The notes beneath the pieces are model-generated. The model worked only from the letters and a program-made list of their open reading frames with translations. It was not told the origin of the DNA and searched no databases. The position numbers and the translations under genes were made by a program. From contig NC_065552.1 of the NCBI RefSeq assembly GCF_022605725.1, positions 33,057,879 through 33,121,878 of the forward strand: a stretch of DNA of 64,000 nucleotides, given 5' to 3'. The stretch comes from Anthonomus grandis grandis. Taxonomy: Eukaryota > Arthropoda > Insecta > Coleoptera > Curculionidae. This document shows positions 44,201-54,559 of this stretch, piece by piece. Position 1 is the stretch's first letter, and the number at the start of each line of letters is the position of its first letter.

Positions 44201-46710
44201 TTGATGCCCATTTTTGGCCTCAAAAACGAGGTCGAAAAAATACTCGATTTCTTAGTTTTGCTCGGATTCCCTTATAACCCGGTATTTTCGTGATCTACTT
44301 GATGAGAACAATGCGCTGGTATAGTTAGTTCGAATCCGAAAAAAAAAAAATTTTCTGAAAAAAATCCAAACGGGGGGGTATACCCGAAAAATGAAAAAAC
44401 CCATACTTTGAAGGCCGATATCTCGGCTTCTATGGGAGCTATCGGGAAAATTTTAACGGTTTTGTCTTAGATTCGGCCTTTTGAATCCAACAAGACTATC
44501 CGCAAGGTCGTAGCTTTTACCATAGCCGAGATACGGCATTTTTGATGCCCATTTTTGGCCTCAAAAACGAGGTCGAAAAAATACTCGATTTCTTAGTTTT
44601 GCTCGGATTCCCTTATAACCCGGTATTTTCGTGATCTACTTGATGAGAACAATGTGCTGGTATAGTTAGTTCGAATCCGAAAAAAAAAAAATTTTCTGAA
44701 AAAAATCCAAACGGGGGGGTATACCCGAAAAATGAAAAAACCCATACTTTGAAGGCCGATATCTCGGCTTCTATGGGAGCTATCGGGAAAATTTTAACGG
44801 TTTTGTCTTAGATTCGGCCTTTTGAATCCAACAAGACTATCCGCAAGGTCGTAGCTTTTACCATAGCCGAGATACGGCATTTTTGATGCCCATTTTTGGC
44901 CTCAAAAACGAGGTCGAAAAAATACTCGATTTCTTAGTTTTGCTCGGATTCCCTTATAACCCGGTATTTTCGTGATCTACTTGATGAGAACAATGCGCTG
45001 GTATAGTTAGTTCGAATCCGAAAAAAAAAAATTTTTTCTGAAAAAAATCCAAACGGGGGGGTATACCCGAAAAATGAAAAAACCCATACTTTGAAGGCCG
45101 ATATCTCGGCTTCTATGGGAGCTATCGGGAAAATTTCAATGGTTTTGTCTTAGATTCGTCCTTTTGAATCCAACGAGACTATCCGCAAGGTCGTAGCTTT
45201 TACCATAGCCGAGATATAGCATTTTTGATGCCCATTTTTGGCCTCAAAAACGAGGTCGAAAAAATACTCGATTTCTTAGTTTTGCTCGGATTCCCTTATA
45301 ACCCGGTATTTTCGTGATCTACTTGATTAGGACAATGCGCTGGTATAGTTAGTTCGAATTCGAAAAAAAAAAATTTTCTGAAAAAAATCCAAACGGGGGG
45401 GTATACCCGAAAAATGAAAAAACCAAAACTTTGAAGGCCGATATCTCGGCTTCTATGGGCGCTATCGTAAAAATTTCAACGGTTTTGTCTTAGATTCGTC
45501 CTTTTGAATCCAACGAGACCATCCGCAAGGTCGTAGCTTTTACGATAGCCGAAATATAGCATTTTTGATGCCCATTTTTGGCCTCAAAAACGAGGTCGAA
45601 ATAATACTCGATTTCTTAGTTTCGCTCGGATTCCCTTATAACCCGGCATTTTCGTGAACTACTGGATGAGAACAATGCGCTGGTATAGTTAGTTCGAATT
45701 CGAAAAAAAAAAATTTTTTTCTGAAAAAAATCCAAACGGGGGGGTATACCCGAAAAATTAAAAAAACAAAACTTTAAAGGCCGATATTTCGGCTTCTATG
45801 GGAAGTATCGGGAAAATTTCAACGGTTTTGTCTTAGATTCGTCCTTTTCAATCCAACGAGACTATCCGCAAGGTCGTAGCTTTTACCATAACCGAGATAT
45901 AGCATTTTTGATGCCCATTTTTGGCCTCAAAAACGAGGTCGAAAAAATACTCGATTTCTTAGTTTTGCTCGGATTCCCTTATAACCCGGTATTTTCGTGA
46001 TCTACTTGATGAGAACAATGCGCTGGTATAGTTAGTTCGAATTCGAAAAAAAAAAATTTCTGAAAAAAATCCAAACGGGGGGGTATACCCGAAAAATTAA
46101 AAAACCCAAACTTTGAAGGCCGATATCTCGGCTTCTATGGGAGCTATCGGGAAAATTTCAACGGTTTTGTCTTAGATTCGTCCTTTTGAATCCAACGAGA
46201 CTATCCGCAAGGTCGTAGCTTTTACCATAGCCGAGATATAGCATTTTTGATGCCCATTTTTGGCCTCAAAAACGAGGTCGAAAAAATACTCGATTTCTTA
46301 GTTTTGCTCGGATTCCCTTATAACCCGGTATTTTCGTGATCTACTTGATGAGAACAATGCGCGGGTATAGTTAGTTCGAATTCGAAAAAAAAAAAAATTC
46401 TGAAAAAAATCCAAACGGGGGGGTATACCCGAAAAATGAAAAAACCCAAACTTTGAAGGCCGATATCTCGGCTTCTATGGGAGCTATCGGGAAAAGTCCA
46501 ACGGTTTTGTTTTAGTTTAGTCCTTCTAATTCCAACGAGACCATCCCCAGGGTCGTATTTCTCATATTAGGCGAGATCTCGCATTTCAAGGAACTATTTT
46601 TGGGTTCTAAATAGCGTCAAAAAGTGCTCGCACTGCCTTAGTTTTGCTCAAATCTCGGTGTTTTTGGGATATAGGTGATGGGATTAAGATGCTGATATAG
46701 TTCGTCGAAA
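41294..46710 (+). repeat. Satellite array, 16 units of ~341 bp
   Basis: Units start (CCAAACGGG) at 41294, 41636, 41978, 42320, 42661, 43000, 43342, 43684, 44025, 44366, 44707, 45049, 45389, 45732, 46071 and 46411. Periods are 339-343 bases. Each holds GGGGGGTATACCC, GGCCGATATCTCGGCTTCTA, ATCCGCAAGGTCGTAGCTTT, CCTCAAAAACGAG, CCCTTATAACCCGGTATTTT, and an A-run then T-run joint. Units at 44025, 44366 and 44707 are almost identical and exactly 341 bp apart. The pair 43000/43342 shares private variants with the pair 45389/45732, seven units later. The last unit diverges after about 46495 and drifts into a degenerate copy. No coding capacity. Confidence 0.97.
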
Positions 46711-46867
46711 ATTTACATATAGACAAAAACGTTCTTAACAGGGTTAAAGGTCCAATGCCTTATGGTTTACTTAGTGTTTAAGATTTTTCTTCCTTTTCCG
46801 CTCTATTATTTACATCATTAGTATATAAGGAGATTTGTAAGTAGTTTCACTTTAATTTTAATCTTCT

Positions 46868-46908
46868 CCGGAAGATGCTAACATCATTAGCGAAACACGT
46901 GTCGAGAT
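46868..46908 (+). other. Conserved hairpin-plus-GAAAC motif, copy 1
   Basis: GGAAGAT, then GCTAA-CATCA-TTAGC (a 5-bp hairpin), then GAAACACGTG. A copy on the other strand at 57246-57282 has the same architecture with GCAAA-CATAT-TTTGC, including a compensated base pair. Function unknown; see findings. Confidence 0.4.
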
Positions 46909-47119
46909 TAAAAATAAAGAGTTTTGGTTAGTGGTAAAACTGTCTCGTAATTTGAGCATCACACCAAAGGTTACCATTAGTGTAGATGTTAATTAGTATA
47001 TTATACCTATCGAACGATTGAACTATTATGCTATCATCTAACATATAATTATTAAAGAACAACCATAACATACAGATTACTCTCCATATACGATCTACGT
47101 CTAATATGGCTCGCACACA

Positions 47120-47700
47120 CATGCATTCACAGCGTAACTGTTCTTTTTTCCGCAGATCACAATTAATTAGTACCGCTACACTTTAGTTAATTAGGTGTAA
47201 ACGTGATGAGTGCACTCGCGTTTATATGGCCTTTACCGGTTTTTGTACGCATTGGCTTCTGTATTCGAGTCCCCTTCGCAACTTTACTTTGCTAAGTGCG
47301 ACGCTCTTACGAGTTTTTTAGGGGTTTTCGGATCGAAATTTATAAGCTTTCAGTTTGGCCGTAATTGATCTTACAGCTTTATGCCTGTAAATGCCAGCTA
47401 TATGTTAATTGTTTTGTAAAGTCAAGGATCATTATGCGAAGTATTGAACAATATAGGTATTTTTAAGGCCCCTCTACTTTTTGTACGGTCTTTTATTTTC
47501 GCGGAGGTATTCTGTTGGGCACCACAAATTTTTCAGTCGCATCTACACTACAAATAGATACCAGTGCATCCCATATTTTAGCACGGGATTTTATGTTATG
47601 TTAAGCCCGACAGTTATCATTATTCCGTCTACGTTTACATAGATGACGTTTTGTGTTTCGATTTATTTGTATGGCATATACGAGGGAGAGAAAGAATTTT
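47120..47700. other. Unique block and dispersed repeat (copy 2 of 3)
   Basis: 47150-47350 is GC-richer, repeat-free DNA without a supported gene. 47555-47690 matches the dispersed family at 26320 (AGATACCAGTGCATCCCATA, TTTTAGCACGGG, TTATCATTATTCCGTCTACG). Nothing else is recognised. Confidence 0.4.
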
Positions 47701-48130
47701 TTTCACTTATCTCCAAAAAGATTAATACATTTTCCATAACGGTGCTCTAATGCAGTAATGCCATTTTAATTATTTCTAATCGTCAGGCCCCTCAAAATAA
47801 TCATTTACACCATTGATGACTCCCTCGTTGCTCTCAAAGTTAGGAAATAGATGATAGTCGCCGAGGGCTAAATTTGGAGAATATGTCGGTTGATTTAAAC
47901 CTTATTTTATTGATTTTAGCTATCGCAATGACAGACGAATAATCACCTGCCTATGTGAAATAAGATATTATTTTCATTGCCAAATTTATTTTCGATTTCA
48001 TCCTTCAAACGTTGCAATAACCCTTGTTGGGTTACCTGGTCCAATTCAATATGACTGTTTTACTTGTGGTGAATCTAAATTTCATCGACAGTTTTCTGGG
48101 CTGCCATCAAATACCTCAACACCCTTTGTA
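47700..48130 (-). pseudogene. Mariner transposase C-terminal relic
   Basis: On the minus strand: QQGLLQRLKDEIENKFGNEN, ILFHIGR (from the FHHDNARPH region of the second catalytic Asp, degraded), and YSPNLALGDYHLFPNFES, the YSPDLAPSDYHLFxxL signature of mariner with its third catalytic Asp. Many stops. The N-terminal half of a similar mariner lies at 49600-50130 on the same strand, so one element may have been split by later insertions. Confidence 0.65.
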
Positions 48131-48369
48131 TTGTCCGGCATCTCCTCAGCCTGAAAACGAATCTATGTGAGTGAGAGGCCAATGAGAGGCCCGAAAACTT
48201 TCACGTACCTACGTGAAGGAAAACACGGACAGAGAAGTTGGTTAATTTGAACTTCATTCCGTTTTTTGCGTCCGTTCAGTCATTTTTTAGCAAAGTCTTT
48301 TGTTTTGAGACTATTTTTTTTACTAGTTGTTATTTTGTACCATTCTTTTTAGAATGGTAATTCGACCCC

Positions 48370-48666
48370 GGGTTCCACATATTTTAAATGTGTGCTTTTA
48401 ATTGTCAGTGCCAAAATGATGTGGAACACAAAAGTTTCCAAGTATATATGGATAAGGAGGGTTTCACCTTCGAGCTTTGCGTCAATGAGGACAATACTTT
48501 AACTTTAGGTGGCCAAAAACACAGCAAATTAGATGACGAAATGTTGATTTCATTCATTTCTGCTAGAAAACCTCTATGGGATCCGAGAATCCCTTTACAA
48601 TCAAGACATAAAAATAAGTTGAAGCAATTGTGGGAGGTCAAAAGATTGACTAAAAGTCACAGATAG
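48370..48666 (+). pseudogene. MADF-domain fragment or exon
   Basis: The 92-codon frame 48388-48666 contains KLDDEMLISFISARKPLWDP then SRHKNKLKQLWEVKRL. This fits the first helices of a MADF domain (acidic start, LI.FI...P.LWD, then a basic helix ending in LW). MADF domains bind DNA in insect regulators and in PIF/Harbinger-type transposons. A possible donor (GGAG then GTCAAA at 48641) follows LWE, so this could be one exon of a host or transposon gene, but neither partner exons nor transposon ends were found. The frame is open and the stop lies shortly after. Confidence 0.4.
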
Positions 48667-49099
48667 TCTTGGTAGCCTCACGTAACCGTAATTACGTACC
48701 AATTTGGATTTACACTGTTGTTCGCTAATTGATCATGACTTTATAGCTCGTCCATGTTGAGTTAAAATCACTCCTGCGATTTTTAACACGTCATAGAAAA
48801 CAGGCGGGAAATATCCAAAATTAGTCCACCAAATGTGGTTGCATTTATATGAAGAGAGTCATTGTTGTTACACACGTGAACACCATTTTCATTCATCTCG
48901 CTTGAAATGCCATCATGACTCTATCACACCTAGAGCTCAAATGAAGCATTAAAATTATAAGGAGCTGATTACGTCATTATATGTCACAGGGAGCAAAAAC
49001 AAAAAAAAAAAGAAGAAGAAATGTCATTGCTGTCGTCGAAACACTAATGGTCGATACACATGTGCGCGTTCAATCTCTTGAGAATGCTGCTGAGGAAGA

Positions 49100-49545
49100 G
49101 TAGTTTCCCAATTTGTGCAAACTAATTTTGCTCTGTTTCTTCCAATCTTCAGTTATACAGATAATGTGTGATTTCTTTTCAGCTAGAGCATCCTTCAGCT
49201 CATGTGCTTTATTCCTCAGTGATCTGATATTTGCATGGAATAATATTATTATAGGTTGTGATGATTGGCTGTAAACATGCCCGCGTTGAGTAGCTGGCCT
49301 TTCTGGAGGGTTAGAAAATGGTTGATTTCTACTCCTTTAGGCCATAAGTCAGCAGATATTACCTCTGTTTGTCTGTTAGCTGGTGCAGACAGTTTAGGTG
49401 GACTTTTGTGCTTATCTTGCGTGGTGTGCATCTTATAGTAAGAGCAGCTCTCAATTTTATTATCTATGAGAAAAAGCTTCCGTCGTTCGAGGATGGAAAC
49501 CAGAAAAAAGATCCAGGGCAATGGGGTAGGATTCGCCACCGCTAA
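49100..49545 (-). pseudogene. LINE ORF1/ORF2 junction: start of endonuclease
   Basis: The open minus frame 49539-49249 ends in NAGMFTANHHNL. Directly below, the strand reads IILFHANIRSLRNKAHELKD then ALAEKKSHIICITEDW: the first strand (NIRSLRNK) and the ITExW strand of an apurinic-type endonuclease that starts LINE ORF2. Further similarity stops near 49100. Endonuclease catalytic Asp/His residues downstream are lost, so this is a short relic. Confidence 0.6.
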
Positions 49546-49599
49546 TTATGCGACATTTTGTCTTTAGGTCTATTTTTCTTTTCCCCGGTTTTTTTCCCC

Positions 49600-50130
49600 A
49601 AGTTTCATTTTTCCTCGTTAAACTTATAGGTAGAACTCCATATTGTCCCTTTGACCCCGTGGCAAGAATTCATGATGCACTATGTCGTTAATGTCGAAAA
49701 TACATTGAGCATTACCTTCATGTTCGACCTCACTTGTCGAGCTTTTTTTGGTTTAGGCGATCCAGAATGCCTCTTGGTACGATTGAGCTTTAGTTTTGAC
49801 GTCTTATCCATAAGCCTATGATACATCACCTATTATAATACATTTCATTATTACTGCATCGTCGTTGACGTCATTAAGTGACGCCTGAATAACTTCCATT
49901 CACCGTTGACAACTTTTGCTGCAACGGGTTTCATACCCTAAACATTCGAAAAAAATCTATGGCATGACCTAGCCGATAGTCCAACATCATCAGTGATTTC
50001 TCTGATTGTGATTTGGCGATCGGTCATAACCATTTCTTTCACTTTTTCCACGTTTTTATCGGTTGATGATGTGCTGGTTCATCATCTTCACAGCTATCTT
50101 AAAAATGCTCAAACCGCTCGTAAATTCTTG
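49600..50130 (-). pseudogene. Mariner transposase N-terminal half, broken
   Basis: The minus strand reads SSTDKNVEKVKEMVMTDRQI then TIREITDDVGLSARSCHRFF (helix-turn-helix), GMKPVAAKVV, and, after frameshifts, GSPKPKKARQVRSNMKVMLN followed by degraded VHHEFL-type code near 49640. This is the irritans/SETAR-like mariner layout. The first catalytic-Asp segment (GDETW) is unreadable. The matching C-terminal half may be 47700-48130. Confidence 0.75.
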
Positions 50131-50410
50131 TTTTACTCATTGAAGATTCATCATAGGCATATTCTTTGATCTATTTTTATTAACAAATAAAAATCGCCGA
50201 CCTCATACACAAACAACACTTCTAACCTCTGCCACTGGCAAAGCAAACAATTAATTTACCTGAAAATGTTCTTATACTTTAGGGACATGTTTACCAACAT
50301 TACAAACAAAAATGACAATTGGACTCTCCAAATCCACGAAATTTAAAAATTCCCGTTATTTTCTGAATGTACCTCGTAGCTAATCAAATACTTTTGTACG
50401 ATCACACAAA

Positions 50411-50422
50411 TTACATTAATTT
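50411..50422 (+). repeat. Target-site duplication, left copy
   Basis: TTACATTAATTT at 50411-50422 is repeated exactly at 51730-51741, flanking the minus-strand LINE. A 12-base duplication is typical of target-primed reverse transcription. Confidence 0.85.
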
Positions 50423-51729
50423 GTAGATTGTAGATTGAGAAGGGAGTCGTTTCGGCTGATCCGCCGCTCAGCACTGCTACCTGTTAGATATTTTGTGCAT
50501 AACTCTACTTGTCTTAGTTTGTCTCAAAAAGTCTTAGACTTCTGCCGTACAAAGCTTTATTTTTGGGAGGTAGTTGTCCCACTTCTTGAGGTGTTGGTTG
50601 TACCCCTTCCAGGTACTTGAGCCTCTTGCAGAGTTGGGTCGGGCATTCACAGAGCAGGTGTTCTGCTGTTTCTGTGGCATTGCTGCAGAATCTACATTGG
50701 TCGTCCTCTGTTATACCTATTGCCTTTAGGTGATATTTCACTGGGCAATGACCGGTTAGGAGTCCGACTGCTGTTCCGATGTCTGATCTGTTCATGTCTA
50801 GGAGCTGTTCAGCTCTTTTTCTAGAAGTGGTTATAAACTTTTTTGCCTGTCTTAGTCCTGGTGCTCTACTCCAGTGCGACAGCAATTGTTCTTTTTCCCA
50901 CTTGTTTAGGTCTTCGGTGATGTGGGTCTTCATTAAACCACAGTATGGCTCTGGACCATAGTATGGTGTTTGAGCCCCTTTTTTTGCAAGGCGATCGGCT
51001 TCTTCGTTCCCCTCTATACCCCGGTGGCCAGGTAGCCACATTAGTGTTACTTGATTCTTTGTTGTAAGGCGCTTTAGGGTTTGTTTGCACTCCCAGACTA
51101 GCTTTGAATCACATTTAAAAGCTTTCAGGGCCTTTAGAGCAGCTTGGATGTCTGATAGTATAAATATGTGTTTTCTTTGGAGGCCTTGGTTGATGCACTC
51201 TTCTGCACATATGTCTATGGCAAGCACTTCAGCTTGAAAGATATTAGGGTATTTGCCCAGTGACTTTGAGATCTTAATGTTACAGTTTAATTTCTTCGAA
51301 GATGCGCAGGTGACCACTTAAATCCCCAGGCTTGAATTTGTCGGTTTGGAAAAGCCTGTGAGCACTGTTAATTGCCTCCTTTTTCACGCTTATGTGAAGT
51401 GGAGGCATGTTTAGCAGTGTATCTAAGGCTGTGGTAGGACAAGTAGACATTGCCCCGGTTATTCCTAGACATATCAGCCTTTGGACTTTGTTTAATTTGG
51501 TCTGTGCGGTTGTTTGTTTGGTCTTCGGCCACCATACCAGCGAAGCGTATGTGATGATGGGCTTAATGACTGTTTGGTAGATCCAGTATACCATTTTCGG
51601 TTTTAGCCCCCATGTCTTGCCAACGAGTTTGCGGCATGTCCAGATTGCCACTATGGCTTTGGAAATGGTCTTGTCTAGATGATTGTTCCAAGTTAGTTTG
51701 TGGTCCAAGGTAACCCCAAGGTATTTTAG
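50423..51729 (-). pseudogene. I/Jockey-like LINE, 5'-truncated, RT thumb + RNase H
   Basis: The minus strand encodes an RT thumb (frame 51708-51280: MDHKLTWNNHLDKTISKAIV, KLVGKTWGLKPKM, PIITYASLVWWPKT) and, in another frame (51317-50514), RNase H: SDIQAALKALKAF (catalytic Asp), FQAEVLAIDICAEE (Glu), LMWLPGHRGIEGNEEADRLA (His/Asp), and a C-terminal CRFCSNATETAEHLLC CCHC end. A single frameshift near 51300 separates them. The 3' end on the minus strand has a short tandem of TACAATC-like heptamers instead of poly(A). Exact flanking 12-bp duplications mark it as one of the younger insertions here. It lacks endonuclease and most of the RT, so it cannot move. Confidence 0.92.
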
Positions 51730-51741
51730 TTACATTAATTT
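51730..51741 (+). repeat. Target-site duplication, right copy
   Basis: Exact second copy of TTACATTAATTT, marking the 5' (truncated) end of the minus-strand LINE. Confidence 0.85.
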
Positions 51742-53555
51742 AGGTAATGCTTATTTAATTTAAACAAAATTTTACTAACCATCTATGCCGTTTGTTTGCA
51801 GCTGCATTTCTCATGCCAGAATATTCGTCATCTTTGCAGATTATCTAAGTCCACTTTATCGAGGTCATAAAAATTAATTCGCACTTTTGCTTGACTTGGG
51901 CTTGAGTCATTTAGGCCTAAAATAACGCAAACAAGGAACTGTATATCAGATAAAAATAAAAAAGTAATTTTAAGCGTAACGTAGTCGAACCATATACGAA
52001 ATTGACTATTTACTTAATTTATATCAAATTACATGAAAATATTCTTAATTATTATTCGCGTGCCGGTTTCCATTCGACAGTGTTGATTAATTGTATGAAA
52101 AAAGAGGGGGTGACGGAACTGCTTAACGTCAATCGCGTTAGGGTCTACACAAATTAGTATAAAGACGAATTCACAATTATTGTTCTTGCGGTACGCAACA
52201 GTATTTCTAGAATTGTTGAAATAAAATGAGCAACACATACAGATCCCCTGTGTCAATGACCTATGTATTTAATATCCCTGCTAGAAGATAACTGAATTCT
52301 TCTACTGTTGCCTTTATGATATAAAAACGATACAGCCCAATTTTAAAGCAATTAAGTTTGTGCACAACCTATAACTCAAAGGTCCCTCTCTAATGAAACT
52401 TTTCGAGGCCATTTATCCCAAGTGATGCACAGGTATAAATTTCGTAATTTTTAAACTGTACCTACTAGCTCTCTATCCTTCGGGACGGGACTTTCTGCAC
52501 CTGTTGGCGTGCGTCCATAAATTACGTATGCAAAACCTTTTTGCTACAACAACCCCCCTGCGAGAGTGTATTAACGCTTTTTTGGGGTCGCATGTTTAAC
52601 TCTCTGGACTTTCGTATACATAGTTGGTTTTAGGGTGTAATTATCTTTTTGCTCGGTTTCTGTTTTCGATTCGGAAATTGGCCTTTTTGTATAAGTCGCA
52701 CGATTTACTTTGATGTGCTCGCCGGCTTAATAAGTTAGCAGTTTCGTTTTGGGGACCTCAAATAATTGTTTATTTTTTAATATTTTTGTGATTTCAAAAA
52801 TTATGTGGCGTTTCTGGTTTAAATACTGTGATTGCTATAACGCTTTAGTGGAAAATACTATTTAATTAATATAATTTTTTAGCGAATGTGGCAAACGCAG
52901 TGTGTTGAAAAAGGAATAATTCAGTTGTAGTTGTAAGAGATGAAAAAGCTAAAACGTTTTTTTAAATCAACGAATAATTTTAAAAAAACATCGTCCTAGT
53001 CCAGATCTGGTCAAGCAAATGTCCCTGAAAAGGGAGCATTGAAACTGTGAAAAAAATATATGTTTATGACTTTCTCTCTGCCAGGGACGGATCTGAAAAA
53101 TGTTTTTGGGAGGAGTCCATTTAAAAAATCCAAGATACATTTTTTTTTCCAAAAAACAAATAGTGTTATTTTCTATCAATTTAAATTATCTATATATTGC
53201 CTGTATTTTCCTAGAAATTCAAATCATTCAATCATTAATATTTGCAAATAATTTAGAGTTTTATTAAAATTAATAAAACTCTTTAATATCTTGGGAGTTG
53301 CACAGAAATAATACAGACACAAACGGTATCAAAAAATATATAGTGATTTTATCACAATTTTGTACGTAGTATATAATCACACCAAAATGGTCTAAGGAAC
53401 AACTAAAAATATTAGTTGCTGCGAATTTCTATCCGTCTAGAATTTTTTACGGAATAATAATAAAATGGGATAATATAGAATAAACATTAGCCATAACAAT
53501 TATGTTCAACAAATTTCGATTTTAGAACACACTTTTTTGCTCCTTGTACATTTTG
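51742..53555. other. Non-genic; dispersed repeat at 51800-51910, GC-richer block 52480-52740
   Basis: 51820-51880 (TTATCTAAGTCCACTTTATC then GAGGTCATAAAAATTAATTC) matches the right part of the 26320 family. 52480-52740 is GC-richer and repeat-free. No gene is recognised; the short frames at 52967-53251 lack motifs. Confidence 0.35.
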
Positions 53556-53559
53556 TCGA

Positions 53560-54150
53560 AATACCATTCTGGGCCAGACATGGTCAAAACAAATAAATGA
53601 TTATGGCCTTTGATGACAATCTCATCAAAGACCGCCGAGAGTAAACACCCCTGCATAGTGTAGCATTACAGATTCAAAGAAATCCCAGTTTGACAGCATC
53701 TATGTTGGTTCAACAGCTTTTTAGTGCTCAACCGGGAGGGTACGGAACAAACTGTCAGAAAACGTTTGATGAAAAAATAGTGTTAACTATAGCAACTCAA
53801 TCTTCTAATTCGCACTACAAGATTCCTTCTTACTTTGCCATCGGCGTTTGACAATTTCTTGATGCAACTTGATGGATTGGACGAAGAGGACTGATTGAGT
53901 GACCAGCAAGATCACCAGATATAACTCCATTAGATTTTTTCTTATAGGGCTATTTGAAGTCTTAAGTTTATGTAAATAGACCATATAACGTTGAAGAGTT
54001 AAAGCAAAGAATTTGACAAGAAATTAGACTGAAAAGTGACTGAGAATGTGCAATTGGAAGTTATTTACCGACTTCAAAAATGCCTTGAAGTAAATGGATA
54101 ACAAACTAAACATTACTTGCAATAAATATTGTATACATTTTAATTTTTTA
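53560..54150 (+). pseudogene. Mariner-like transposase C-terminal relic
   Basis: At about 53870-54010 the plus strand reads DWIGRRGLIE-like code, ARSPDITPLDFFL then GYLKS and VYVNRPYNVEELKQRI: the (P)PRSPDLTPLDFFLWG signature with the last catalytic residue, then the usual C-terminal helix. A TAG replaces the Trp codon of LWG. Upstream, a PQFDSIYVGSTAF-like segment is only faintly readable. Confidence 0.65.
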
Positions 54151-54559
54151 ATGTCGTATGTTTCATTACTCAATTACGTCAAATTTGACATACCGCTGAC
54201 TTTAGGCATATGTATGCTATACAAAAATTATTCAGAATATATCGTAGAATTGTAAAATGTCATGATATACAGAGTGAAAATCTTTATTGCAAAAATTCTA
54301 ATCGATGTGATTGAAAAATAAAAGAAGAAAAAAACACTTAAGTTTTAAATGAATTTGTTCCTTTCATCGGAATCATCAAAAGAGACACCAATGTTCTACT
54401 TTATACCGTCAAACAAAAATCTGTTGAATTTGAATTAAAGAAGGCCTAATATAAGCCGAAACGTTGTGATGAAGAAAAATATTTAAACAGCTTCGATTTT
54501 ACCAAACGTTTACTTACTAATTAAACTGAGTCACTTAAATAACATATTAAATAAATTAG

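Noticed and set aside
41294..46710. CRISPR-like array
   Set aside because: Units of 341 bp with no repeat/spacer alternation in a eukaryotic context; it is satellite DNA.
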